From: Janthinobacterium sp.
Lineage (GTDB): Bacteria > Pseudomonadota > Gammaproteobacteria > Burkholderiales > Burkholderiaceae_D
Direction: 5' to 3'
Length of the DNA: 49,504 nt
Assembly: GCA_025356595.1 (NCBI GenBank)
Contig: JANXSQ010000150.1
Span: 1-49,504, forward strand
Positions 17,491-25,680 of the stretch are shown piece by piece. The notes below the pieces were generated by a model. That model was not told the DNA's origin, did no database searches, and worked only from the letters and a program-made list of their open reading frames with translations. The first letter of the stretch is position 1; each line of letters opens with the position of its first letter. Position numbers and translations under genes: made by a program.

Positions 17491-20400
17491 ATGAAAAACC
17501 AACCTCCAAGCACGCCCTTGCGCTGGCAATTCTGGGTCGACCGGGGCGGCACCTTCACCGACATCGTCGCCCGTCGCCCGGACGGCAAGCTGGTCACGCA
17601 CAAGCTGCTGTCCGAGTACCCCGAGCGCTACGACGACGCCGTGACCCAGGGCATGCGCGACATGCTGGGCCTGCGCGCCGGCGAGCCGCTGCCGGTGGAG
17701 CAGATCGAGGTGATCAAGATGGGCACCACCGTGGCCACCAACGCGCTCCTGGAGCGCAAGGGCGCGCGCACGGCGCTGGCCATCACGCGCGGCTTCGCCG
17801 ACCAGTTGCGCATCGGCTACCAGGACCGGCCCGACATCTTCGCCACCAACATCCAGTTGCCGGAGTTGATCTACGAGGAGGTGATCGAGATCGACGAGCG
17901 CATCGGCGCCCATGGCGAGGTGCTCGCCGCGCCCGACGAGGCGCTGGTGCTGGCGCAGTTCCGCCGGCTGCGCGAGAAGGGCATCGTCTCCATCGCCATC
18001 GTGCTGATGCACGCCTACCGCTTTCCGCAGCATGAACTGCGCCTGCGCGCCTTGGCCGAGCAGGCCGGCTTCGGCCAGATCTCGGTCAGCCACCAGGTCA
18101 GCCCGCTGATGAAGATCGTCGGGCGCGGCGACACCACCGTGGTCGACGCCTACCTGTCGCCGGTGCTGCGCGACTACGTGGCCCGCGTCGCCTCCGAGAC
18201 CGGCGACGTGCGCCTGATGTTCATGCAGTCGAACGGCGGCCTGACCGACGCCGCCCGCTTCCAGGGCAAGGACGCGATCCTGTCCGGCCCGGCCGGCGGC
18301 ATCGTCGGCGCGGTGAAGAGTTGCGAGGCGATCGGCCTGCGCCAAGTGATCGGCTTCGACATGGGCGGCACCTCGACCGACGTGGCCCACTACGACGGCG
18401 CCTACGAGCGCGTCTTCGAGACCGTGGTGGCCGGGGTGCGGGTGCGCGCGCCGATGATGCACATCCACACCGTGGCCGCCGGCGGCGGCTCCATCTGCAG
18501 CTTCGAGCACGGCCGCTTCAAGGTCGGCCCGGAGTCGGCCGGCGCCAATCCCGGCCCGGCCAGCTACCGCAAGGGCGGCCCGCTCACCGTCACCGACTGC
18601 AACGTCATGCTGGGCCGCATACAGGCGGAGCATTTCCCCCGCGTCTTCGGTCCGAACGGCGACCTGCCGCTGGACCGCGACGTGGTCGAAAGCGCCTTCG
18701 TCGCGCTGGCCGAGCGGATCGCCGCCGAGACCGGCACGCGCCTGTCGCCGGCCGCCGTGGCCGAGGGCTTCCTCACCGTCGCGGTGGACAATATGGCGCA
18801 GGCCATCAAGTCGATTTCGGTCGAGCGCGGCTACGACGTCAGCCGCTACGCCATGTGCTGCTTCGGCGGCGCCGGCGGCCAGCACGCCTGCCGCGTCGCC
18901 GACGTGCTGGGCATGACGCAGATCGTCATCCACCCCTTCGCCGGCGTGCTGTCGGCCTTCGGCATGGGCCTGGCCGACATCCGCGCCATGCGCGAGGGCG
19001 CCGTCGAGCAGCCGCTGTCGGCCGCCGCGCTGGTGGAGTTGCGACCGCAACTGGCGGCGCTGGCGCGCCAGGCCACGGATGAACTGCTGGCCCAGCAGGT
19101 GGCGCAGGCCGACATCGTGCTTGAACTGTGCGCGCGCCTGAAGTACCAGGACAGCGACGCCGCCTTCGTCATCGCCCTGGCCGACGAGGCGGCCATGGCC
19201 GAAGCCTTCGCCGCGCAGTACCGCAGCCGCTTCGGCTTCGTCATGGCCGGCCAGCCGCTGGTGATCGAATCGATTTCGGCCGAGGCCATCGGCGCCGGCG
19301 ACGGCGCCGCCTTCCGGATCGAGGTGCCGGCCGTGGCCGGGCAGGAAGAGGCCGGCGTCGGCGAGGTGCAGGGTTATGTGGACGGCGTGCGCGGCCCGAT
19401 CGCGCTGCACGTGCGCGCCGCGCTGCCGGTCGGCAGCCGGGTCGCCGGCCCGGCCCTGATCCGCGAGGAGATCGCCACCACCGTGGTGGACGCCGGTTGG
19501 TCCGCCAAGGTGTTGCCCGACCACACGCTGCTGCTCGAACGCACCGCCCCGCTGGGCAGCGCGCACAAGATGACGACGGCCGTGCATCCCATCCACCTGG
19601 AGATCTTCAACAACCTGTTCATGGCCATCGCCAAGCAGATGGGCACCACGCTGGAGAACACCGCCTATTCGGTCAACATGAAGGAGCGCCTGGACTTCTC
19701 CTGCGCCGTGTTCGACCGCGGCGGCAATCTGATCGCCAACGCGCCGCACATCCCGGTCCACCTCGGCTCGATGAGCGACAGCGTGCTGTGCGTGATCCGC
19801 CAGCACGCCGCCACGATGGCGCCGGGCGACGCCTACGTGCTCAACGTGCCCTACAACGGCGGCACCCACCTGCCGGACATCACCGTGGTCTGCCCGGTCT
19901 ACGGCGCCGAGCGCGCCGCGCCGCTGTTCTACGTGGCGGCGCGCGGCCACCACGGCGACGTGGGCGGCATCACGCCCGGCTCCATGCCACCGAACAGCAC
20001 CTCGATCCTGGAGGAGGGCGTGCTGCTCGATAACATCAAAATCGTCGACCAGGGCGTCTTCCTGGAGCCGCTGGTGCGCGGCCTGTTCGCCGCCGGACCT
20101 TGGCCGAGCCGCAACATCGACCAGAACATCGCCGACCTGATCGCCCAGCTGGGCGCCTGCGAGACCGGCGCCAACGAACTGCTGAAGGCCGTCGCCGGCC
20201 ACGGCGAGGATGTCGTGCTGGCCTACATGGGCCACGTGCAGGACAACGCCGAGGCGGCCGTGCGCGTCGCCATCCGCGGCCTGCGCGACGCCAGCTTCGC
20301 CTACGAGATGGACGACGGCGCCGTGCTCAAGGTCAGCCTGAGCATCGACCACGCCAGCGGCGGCGCCACGGTCGATTTCAGCGGCACCAGCGAGCAGCGG

Positions 20401-21117
20401 CCCAGCAACTTCAACGCGCCCCTGTCGGTGTGCAAGGCGGCCGTGCTGTACGTCTTCCGCACCCTGCTCGACAGCGACATCCCGATGAACGAGGGCGTGC
20501 TGAAGCCGCTGACCCTGATCATTCCGGAAGGTTCGATGCTGAATCCGCGCTATCCGGCGGCGGTGGTGGCGGGCAACGTCGAGGTGTCGCAATACGTCAC
20601 CGACGCGCTGTACGGCGCGCTCGGCGTGCTGGCCGCCTCGCAGGGCACGATGAACAACTTCACCTTCGGCGACGCCGAGCACCAGTACTACGAGACCATC
20701 GCCGGCGGCGCCGGCGCCGGCCCCGGCTTCGACGGCTGCTCGGCCGTGCAAACCCATATGACCAACTCGCGCATGACCGATCCGGAGGTGCTGGAGTGGC
20801 GCTTCCCGGTGCTGGTCGAGACCCACGCCATCCTGCGCGGCAGCGGCGGGGCGGGCCTGCACCGCGGCGGCGACGGCGCGCTGCGGCGCATCCGCTTCCT
20901 GCGCGCCATGACGGCGAATATTTTGGCCGGGCACCGCCGCATCGCCCCCTTCGGCCTGGAGGGCGGCGCGCCCGGCGCGCTGGGCCGCAACTGGATCGAG
21001 CGGGTCGACGGCTCGGTGGAGCGCTTCGGCGCCACCCACACGGCCGACATGGGCTGCGGCGACGTCTTCGTCATCGAGACGCCGGGCGGCGGGGGCTTCG
21101 GCCGGGCCGCCGGCTAA
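17491..21117 (+). CDS. fused ATP-dependent 5-oxoprolinase/hydantoinase (HyuA-HyuB)
   Basis: A 1208-residue cytoplasmic protein joining the HyuA and HyuB halves in one chain, like eukaryotic 5-oxoprolinase (about 1290 residues). The HyuA part begins with the nucleotide-binding motif WVDRGGTFTDIVARRPDG, and a second phosphate loop is GFDMGGTSTDVAHYDG near residue 290. The HyuB part starts near residue 700 (HPIHLEIFNNLFMAIAKQMG) and includes LNVPYNGGTHLPDITVV and RGHHGDVGGITPGSMPP. It ends GGGGFGRAAG. The family hydrolyses 5-oxoproline to glutamate with ATP, or related cyclic amides. The DUF1445 neighbour favours 5-oxoproline; hydantoins are possible. It starts 40 bases after the transporter gene, so one operon is likely. 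Confidence 0.92.
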   Translation: MKNQPPSTPLRWQFWVDRGGTFTDIVARRPDGKLVTHKLLSEYPERYDDAVTQGMRDMLGLRAGEPLPVEQIEVIKMGTTVATNALLERKGARTALAITRGFADQLRIGYQDRPDIFATNIQLPELIYEEVIEIDERIGAHGEVLAAPDEALVLAQFRRLREKGIVSIAIVLMHAYRFPQHELRLRALAEQAGFGQISVSHQVSPLMKIVGRGDTTVVDAYLSPVLRDYVARVASETGDVRLMFMQSNGGLTDAARFQGKDAILSGPAGGIVGAVKSCEAIGLRQVIGFDMGGTSTDVAHYDGAYERVFETVVAGVRVRAPMMHIHTVAAGGGSICSFEHGRFKVGPESAGANPGPASYRKGGPLTVTDCNVMLGRIQAEHFPRVFGPNGDLPLDRDVVESAFVALAERIAAETGTRLSPAAVAEGFLTVAVDNMAQAIKSISVERGYDVSRYAMCCFGGAGGQHACRVADVLGMTQIVIHPFAGVLSAFGMGLADIRAMREGAVEQPLSAAALVELRPQLAALARQATDELLAQQVAQADIVLELCARLKYQDSDAAFVIALADEAAMAEAFAAQYRSRFGFVMAGQPLVIESISAEAIGAGDGAAFRIEVPAVAGQEEAGVGEVQGYVDGVRGPIALHVRAALPVGSRVAGPALIREEIATTVVDAGWSAKVLPDHTLLLERTAPLGSAHKMTTAVHPIHLEIFNNLFMAIAKQMGTTLENTAYSVNMKERLDFSCAVFDRGGNLIANAPHIPVHLGSMSDSVLCVIRQHAATMAPGDAYVLNVPYNGGTHLPDITVVCPVYGAERAAPLFYVAARGHHGDVGGITPGSMPPNSTSILEEGVLLDNIKIVDQGVFLEPLVRGLFAAGPWPSRNIDQNIADLIAQLGACETGANELLKAVAGHGEDVVLAYMGHVQDNAEAAVRVAIRGLRDASFAYEMDDGAVLKVSLSIDHASGGATVDFSGTSEQRPSNFNAPLSVCKAAVLYVFRTLLDSDIPMNEGVLKPLTLIIPEGSMLNPRYPAAVVAGNVEVSQYVTDALYGALGVLAASQGTMNNFTFGDAEHQYYETIAGGAGAGPGFDGCSAVQTHMTNSRMTDPEVLEWRFPVLVETHAILRGSGGAGLHRGGDGALRRIRFLRAMTANILAGHRRIAPFGLEGGAPGALGRNWIERVDGSVERFGATHTADMGCGDVFVIETPGGGGFGRAAG

Positions 21118-21229
21118 ACCGGCCGGGCGCGGCCGCCGTAGGGCGGGCCGCGTCCGCGGCGCAGATGGCGCGCGGCGGCAACAAAGCGGTCCATGCGGGC
21201 CCGCGCGCCGGCTTTTGAACGAGATCCGC

Positions 21230-21258
21230 TTGCGCGCGGGACCGGGCTTTGCTAGTCT
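21230..21258 (+). promoter_or_regulatory. candidate promoter of the Cache protein gene
   Basis: TTGCGC (21230-21235), a 17-base spacer and TAGTCT (21253-21258) lie about 85 bases before the start codon at 21342. It sits in a 224-base gap that otherwise contains no gene. Confidence 0.35.
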
Positions 21259-21341
21259 GGCTTGGATTGCCCTAGCGCAAGCACAGCAAGGCCGGGCCGC
21301 CAGAATGCCCGGCGCATCCAATAATCCATGGGAGACGATAG

Positions 21342-21809
21342 ATGAACAAATTTATTAAGAACATGATGGTGGCGCTATCCCTGCTGGCCTTCGGCCTGAC
21401 GGCGAACGCGGCCGACAAGGGCACGGCCGACGAGGCCGTGGCGATGGTCAAGAAGGCCGGCGACTTCCTCAAGAAGAACGGCAAGGAAAAAGCCTTCGCC
21501 GAGTTCAACAATCCCAAGGGCCAGTTCATCAAGGGCGACCTGTACATCTTCACCTTCCTGGCCAACGGCGACGGCATCGAGCAGGCCAACGGCGCCAATC
21601 CCAAGCTGGTGGGCAAGAACGTCTCGGAGATGAAGGACGGCGACGGCAAGTTCCTGATCAAGGACATCCTGGCGGTCGGCATGAGCAAGGAAGGCAAGGG
21701 CTGGGTCGACTACAAGTGGCCGAATCCGGCCACCGGCAAGATCGACGGCAAGCGCACCTATGTCGAGCGGGTCGACGATGTGCTGATCGGCTGCGGCATC
21801 TACAAATAA
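21342..21809 (+). CDS. secreted single-Cache-domain protein
   Basis: A 155-residue periplasmic protein. A signal peptide (NKFIKNMMVALSLLAFGLTA) is probably cleaved after ANA (about residue 23). The mature part is a single Cache fold of the sCache_2 type, with the motif DLYIFTFLANGDGIEQANGA, a GKNVSEMKDGDGK turn and GWVDYKWPNPATGK. Cache domains usually sense small ligands as part of chemoreceptors or kinases, but here the domain stands alone with no membrane output module. Such free Cache proteins may be binding partners for a separate receptor; this is inference. GGGAGA precedes the ATG. Confidence 0.8.
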   Translation: MNKFIKNMMVALSLLAFGLTANAADKGTADEAVAMVKKAGDFLKKNGKEKAFAEFNNPKGQFIKGDLYIFTFLANGDGIEQANGANPKLVGKNVSEMKDGDGKFLIKDILAVGMSKEGKGWVDYKWPNPATGKIDGKRTYVERVDDVLIGCGIYK

Positions 21810-21848
21810 GCGCGGCCCGGGTTTGCCGGGCGCCACCGTAGCGCACGC

Positions 21849-21873
21849 ACGCCCGGCCCCGCGCCGGGCGTTT
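21849..21873. terminator. GC-rich hairpin between convergent Cache and amn genes
   Basis: ACGCCCGGC (21849-21857) pairs perfectly with GCCGGGCGT (21863-21871) around a five-base loop, followed on the plus strand by a short T-run (TTTG). It probably ends the Cache transcript. It lies about 70 bases past the amn stop on the other strand. Confidence 0.55.
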
Positions 21874-21941
21874 GCATGGGGCGCCCGGCATGGCGCGCGC
21901 GCCGGCGCGCACCCCGGGCGGCGACGCTCAGGAGCCGTTGA

Positions 21942-23456
21942 TTACTGGAACGCGACCTCGGCGAAGCTGCGCAGTTTGCGGCTGTGCAGGCGGTCTATCC
22001 CTTGCCGGCGCAGCAGCCCCAGCGCGCGCATGCCGATGCGCAGATGCTGATCCACCCGTTCGCGATAGAAATGGTTGGCCATGCCCGGCAGCTTGATGTC
22101 GCCGTGCAGGGGTTTGTCGCTGACGCACAGCAGCGTTCCATAAGGCACGCGGAAGCGGAAGCCGTTGGCGGCGATGGTGGCGCTTTCCATGTCCAGCGCG
22201 ATGGCGCGGCTCTGGCTGAAGCGGCGCTCCGGCGTGCGGTGCGGCAGCAATTCCCAGTTGCGGTTGTCGGTGCTGGCGACGGTGCCGGTGCGCATGATGC
22301 GCTTCAGATCGTAACCGGTCAGCTGGGTGACTTCGGCCACGGCCGCCTCCAGCGCCAGTTGCACTTCCGCCAGCGGCGGAATCGGCACCCACAGCGGCAG
22401 GTCCTCGTCCAGCACATGGTCCTCGCGCACGTAGGCGTGGGCCAGCACGTAGTCGCCCAGGTTCTGCGTGTTGCGCAGGCCGGCGCAGTGGCCCAGCATC
22501 AGCCAGGCGTGCGGGCGGAGCACGGCGATGTGGTCGGTGATGGTCTTCGCGTTGGCCGGGCCGACGCCGATGTTGACCATCGTGATGCCGCTGCCGTCGG
22601 CGCGCACCATGTGGTAGGCGGGCATCTGCGGCAGGCGCGGCGGCGCGGCGCCCAGCGCGTCCGCCGCCTCGGCGGCGTGGCCGGCGCGGCGCATGACGAC
22701 GTTGCCCGGTTCGACGAAGGCGATGTAGCCGTCGTCCTCGCCGGGCGCCAGCGGATCGAGGGGCCGGTTCATCATCTCGTGTCCGAGGCGGACGAATTCG
22801 TCGATGTAGAACTGGTAGTTGGTGAACAGGATGTAGTTCTGGAAGTGCTGCGGCCCGGTGCCGCTGTAGTGGCGCAGCCGCTGCAGCGAATAGTCGACGC
22901 GCGGCGCCGTGAACAGGGCCAGCGGCTGCGCCTCGCCCGGCGCGACGTCCTTGGTGCCGTTGGCGATGCCGTCGTCCATGGCGGCCAGGTCGGGCAGGTC
23001 GAACTTGTCGCGCATGGCCATGCGCCGCTCGGGCGACATATTGCCCTCGATATGGTCGTGTTCGGCGAACGAGAAGTGCACCGGTATCGGCTGGGCGCTC
23101 ACGCCCACCTCGAGTTGCACGTTCTGGTCGGGGCTGTGGTTCTTCAGCAGCAGGGTGAATTGCTGCAGATAGTAGTCGGCGAACAGGTCGGGACGGGTGA
23201 CGGTGGTTTCAAAAACGCCGGGACCGGCGACGAAGCCGTAGGCCAGGCGCGAATCGGCGCGCGCCACGGTGTCGGTCTGGATGCGCACGAAGGGATAGCA
23301 GGCGCGCACGCGGCCGTCCAGGTCTTCGCCGGCGACGAAGCGTTGCAGCGCGTCGCGCAGATGGTCGATGCTGCTGCGGTAGATCGCTTGCACTTGTTCC
23401 AGGGCCAGGCGGGGGTCGTTGAAGCGGGTCGAGGCAATGAAGGCTGGCGTATGCAA
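21942..23456 (-). CDS. amn: AMP nucleosidase
   Basis: Cleaves AMP to adenine and ribose 5-phosphate, adjusting adenylate levels and purine salvage. The 504-residue length is close to the E. coli enzyme. An N-terminal AMP nucleosidase domain (RVRACYPFVRIQTDTV, then YGFVAGPGVFETTVTRPDLF) is followed by a PNP/UDP-phosphorylase-type catalytic domain. That domain contains GVGPANAKTITDHIAVLRPH, LGHCAGLRNTQNLGDYV and ALDMESATIAANGFRFRVPY, with the catalytic acid region. It stands alone on this strand between a convergent neighbour and the DUF2892 gene. Confidence 0.95.
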   Translation of the reverse strand: MHTPAFIASTRFNDPRLALEQVQAIYRSSIDHLRDALQRFVAGEDLDGRVRACYPFVRIQTDTVARADSRLAYGFVAGPGVFETTVTRPDLFADYYLQQFTLLLKNHSPDQNVQLEVGVSAQPIPVHFSFAEHDHIEGNMSPERRMAMRDKFDLPDLAAMDDGIANGTKDVAPGEAQPLALFTAPRVDYSLQRLRHYSGTGPQHFQNYILFTNYQFYIDEFVRLGHEMMNRPLDPLAPGEDDGYIAFVEPGNVVMRRAGHAAEAADALGAAPPRLPQMPAYHMVRADGSGITMVNIGVGPANAKTITDHIAVLRPHAWLMLGHCAGLRNTQNLGDYVLAHAYVREDHVLDEDLPLWVPIPPLAEVQLALEAAVAEVTQLTGYDLKRIMRTGTVASTDNRNWELLPHRTPERRFSQSRAIALDMESATIAANGFRFRVPYGTLLCVSDKPLHGDIKLPGMANHFYRERVDQHLRIGMRALGLLRRQGIDRLHSRKLRSFAEVAFQ

Positions 23457-23509
23457 GGTATGACTCCTGTGTTGGGAAGGCTGCAGTCATCCTTATTGTA
23501 AGGCAGCGG

Positions 23510-23538
23510 CCGCGTTTGCGTGCGGCAAGCAAACGCGG
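23510..23538. repeat. inverted repeat upstream of amn
   Basis: CCGCGTTTGC (23510-23519) and GCAAACGCGG (23529-23538) form a perfect ten-pair stem with a nine-base loop. The gap separates the DUF2892 gene from amn on the same strand. It could reduce read-through into amn or act as an operator; no T-run follows on either strand. Confidence 0.4.
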
Positions 23539-23618
23539 GCGGTGGCGGGGTTTTGATTGGATGGCGGGCCGGGGCGCCGGGCGCGCCGCGCCGGAGTGTC
23601 CGGCGCCGCGCGCGAGGC

Positions 23619-23810
23619 CTAGCGGATCTTGCGCCGCGTGCTGAAACCGAAGGGCAGGTAGGCGGGGCAGATGCGCACGATGCCGGTGACGAGGGGGACG
23701 ACGCCGAGCCAGCCCCAGGGGCCGATTTCGCCCAGCGCGGCGGCGGCGATCAGGGTCAGGCCGACGAGGATGCGCAGCGCGCGGTCGGCGCTGCCGATAT
23801 TGGCTTGCAT
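23619..23810 (-). CDS. DUF2892 (YgaP-like) small inner-membrane protein
   Basis: A 63-residue protein beginning MQANIGSADRALRILVGLTL, with two membrane segments (RILVGLTLIAAAALGEIG and WLGVVPLVTGIVRICPAYL). The family cysteine is in ICPAYLPFG near the C-terminus. DUF2892 is the membrane domain of YgaP-type proteins. GGAGAAC precedes the start on this strand. It begins 28 bases after the stop of the hemerythrin-Usp gene, so the two are likely cotranscribed from the Fnr-type promoter upstream of that gene. Its function is unknown. Confidence 0.82.
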   Translation of the reverse strand: MQANIGSADRALRILVGLTLIAAAALGEIGPWGWLGVVPLVTGIVRICPAYLPFGFSTRRKIR

Positions 23811-23838
23811 GATGTTCTCCAGTGTGAAAATTACGGGT

Positions 23839-24714
23839 CTAGCGGTATACCAATACCGGTATGGTACTGTGCATCAGCACTTTTTGCGTTTCGCTGCCCA
23901 GCAGCAGCCCCTTGATGCCGCAGCGGCCGTGCGAGGCCATGGCGATCAGGTCGCAGCGCAGTTCGCGCGCGGTGTCGGCGATCGCCTCGTAGGGGTGGTC
24001 GGAGACGACTTGCACGGTGTCGCAGGGCACGCCCAGTTCCTTGGCGGTGCTTTCTATCGACGCCAGAACTTGCTGGGCGTGCCGGTGGCTGTCCTTGGCG
24101 AATTGCTCGCGGGTGTCCTCCAGCATCTCGCTCTGGTAGGTGAAGAGACGGAATTCGGGAACCACGTGCAGGCCGGTGACGCGCGCGCCGATCTGTTTGG
24201 CGAAGCGCAGCGCGGTGCGGATCGCCGTTTCGGAGGCGGGCGAACCGTCGCTCGGCACGAGTATGTGCTGGTGCACGGGCGCGTCCGGGGCTGCGGCGCC
24301 GGGCAGCACTTCGCTCAGCGGCGCCGACTGGGTGGCCAGGTCGAGCGCCGCCGCCAGCGCCAGGTCCATGCTGCTTTGATGCATGACGAACCATTGCGGC
24401 AGGAGTTCGATGGCGCGCCGGCCCTGCGCCACGTCGCCCTGTCGCACGAAGGGATCGGTGTGGTGCAGGCCGCTCAGCACGCGGGCGTGCTGTTCGCGGT
24501 GCGCGCGCAGGCCGGGAAAGCCGATACTCTCCATGGCCGCCTCCTCCTCGGCGAAATCGCGTTCGACGGCGGCCGTCAGGGCCGTGAAGCCGGCCGCGAA
24601 CAGCGTGTCCGGCGTGGCGGCCAGGCGCTCGAGTCCGTCGAGCAGCGCCTTGTGCGATTCATCCATGGCGAGTATGCCCAAGGCCATTTCCGGTGTCCAG
24701 CTGACTGTTTTCAT
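23839..24714 (-). CDS. hemerythrin-universal stress protein (UspA) fusion
   Basis: A 291-residue two-domain protein. Residues 1-125 are a bacteriohemerythrin-like four-helix bundle with expected di-iron ligands H21, E57, H72, H76, H112 and D117. The remaining ligand, normally His in HFxxEE, is Asp (D53, DFAEEE). Residues about 147-291 form a UspA domain starting HQHILVPSDGSPASETAIRT. It has the nucleotide-loop remnant ASHGRCGIKGLLLGSETQKV, where the first glycine of G-x2-G-x9-GS is Ala260, and ends STIPVLVYR. AAGGAA precedes the start. A perfect Fnr box lies upstream, and a paralogous hemerythrin is divergent. It could couple O2 or NO binding to a stress-domain response; this is inference. 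Confidence 0.88.
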   Translation of the reverse strand: MKTVSWTPEMALGILAMDESHKALLDGLERLAATPDTLFAAGFTALTAAVERDFAEEEAAMESIGFPGLRAHREQHARVLSGLHHTDPFVRQGDVAQGRRAIELLPQWFVMHQSSMDLALAAALDLATQSAPLSEVLPGAAAPDAPVHQHILVPSDGSPASETAIRTALRFAKQIGARVTGLHVVPEFRLFTYQSEMLEDTREQFAKDSHRHAQQVLASIESTAKELGVPCDTVQVVSDHPYEAIADTARELRCDLIAMASHGRCGIKGLLLGSETQKVLMHSTIPVLVYR

Positions 24715-24751
24715 CGTTGTTTCCTTATAAATCGCGCGATCGGGCGGCGGC

Positions 24752-24800
24752 TTCCTTCAGTGTGGTCGCCCGGGCCACAAAAATCATTGATCTACATCAA
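24752..24800 (-). promoter_or_regulatory. class II Fnr/Anr promoter for the hemerythrin-Usp gene
   Basis: The box TTGAT-CTAC-ATCAA (24787-24800) matches the TTGAT-N4-ATCAA consensus perfectly. On the minus strand CACACT (24764-24759) follows after exactly 22 bases. That is the spacing between a box centred at -41.5 and a -10 hexamer. The predicted start is near 24752, about 38 bases before the ATG. Confidence 0.75.
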
Positions 24801-25069
24801 ACCGCCCGAAAACGCGCCGCGCGCCTCATGACGCGGCCGATGTTGGCGATGTGTCCCGGCGCCGCAGCCGCAGTAGGAATTGGCGTCGACGTGGCCGGTG
24901 GCGACGGTGCTCAGGGAAAATCGCACAGGAGCTTGTTGAGCATGGGCGGGAAGGGCGGGAGGAGGATGTCGGCCGGTTTCTTGGCGCTGTCGACGGAGAT
25001 GCCGACGCCGGCCGCTTTCAGCGCCGGGCGGGGCAAGGTCGGCGCCGGCCGCGACAGATTTGGCGGTTT

Positions 25070-25118
25070 TTGATATGTATCAAGGAATAATTCGATAGCG
25101 GCGCCCACACTGTTCCTT
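25070..25118 (+). promoter_or_regulatory. class II Fnr/Anr promoter for the stand-alone hemerythrin gene
   Basis: TTGAT-ATGT-ATCAA (25070-25083) is a second perfect Fnr box. CACACT (25106-25111) follows after exactly 22 bases, the same hexamer and spacing as in the divergent promoter. The predicted start is near 25118, about 62 bases before the ATG at 25180. Confidence 0.75.
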
Positions 25119-25179
25119 GTCGTTAAACGTCAGGGCCGCTAGCGCGCGACGTTTGCCTGGCACGAACAAGGAGTGTTAT

Positions 25180-25641
25180 ATGCATACAATTAAATGGTCC
25201 GACGACATGGCGCTCGGTGTGCCGGCCATGGACCAGGCCCACAAGGCTTTGCTGGCCCAGATCAACCGCCTGATGGCGGCGCCCGACGCGCTCTTCGCGC
25301 AGGCCTACGCGGAGCTGATCGTCACGCTGGAAGATGACTTCCGCGAGGAAGAAACTTTGATGGAAAGCATACAATTTCCCTCGCGGCGGCGCCACAGCGA
25401 GCAGCACGCGCGCGTGCGCGACGGGCTGCGCCATGCGGAAGCCGGTGTCGGGCAGGGCGATTTCGAGCGCGCGCGCGAGGTCGTGCGCCTGTTGCCGCGC
25501 TGGTTCCTCGGGCATCTGTCGAGCATGGACCTGGAACTGGCCGTCGCGCTGGAACTGTCCGGCAGCCACCTCCAGCGCCCGCCCGAGGTCTTGCTGCGGA
25601 CCGAGTTGTCGCGCCAGTTGCATCTGAATATGATGGAGTAG
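25180..25641 (+). CDS. bacteriohemerythrin-like protein
   Basis: A 153-residue cytoplasmic four-helix di-iron protein, paralogous to the hemerythrin half of the divergent fusion. The ligand set falls at identical positions: H21 (MDQAHKALL), D53 and E57 (DDFREEE), H72 and H76 (HSEQH), H112 and D117 (HLSSMD). As in the fusion, the usual helix-2 His is Asp. A roughly 30-residue tail beyond the bundle has no recognised domain. AAGGAG (25168-25173) is six bases before ATG 25180, and an upstream in-frame ATG lacks support. Hemerythrins bind O2 or NO, and the Fnr-type promoter suggests expression at low oxygen. Confidence 0.9.
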   Translation: MHTIKWSDDMALGVPAMDQAHKALLAQINRLMAAPDALFAQAYAELIVTLEDDFREEETLMESIQFPSRRRHSEQHARVRDGLRHAEAGVGQGDFERAREVVRLLPRWFLGHLSSMDLELAVALELSGSHLQRPPEVLLRTELSRQLHLNMME

Positions 25642-25680
25642 CGCGGGCGAGGGTCCCGCATGCGCCGGCCGGCCGCGCCC

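Larger units (their letters stand above)
24715..25179. other. divergent intergenic region between the two hemerythrin genes
   Basis: A 465-base gap with no supported gene. It contains two perfect Fnr/Anr boxes, each with its own downstream promoter pointing to one of the two flanking genes. The roughly 270 bases between the boxes are GC-rich and show no convincing coding or RNA feature. Confidence 0.6.

Noticed and set aside
17275-21321. 1348-codon minus-strand frame opposite the oxoprolinase gene
   Set aside because: It is explained entirely by the GC-rich third positions of the plus-strand gene; no fold or motif is seen.
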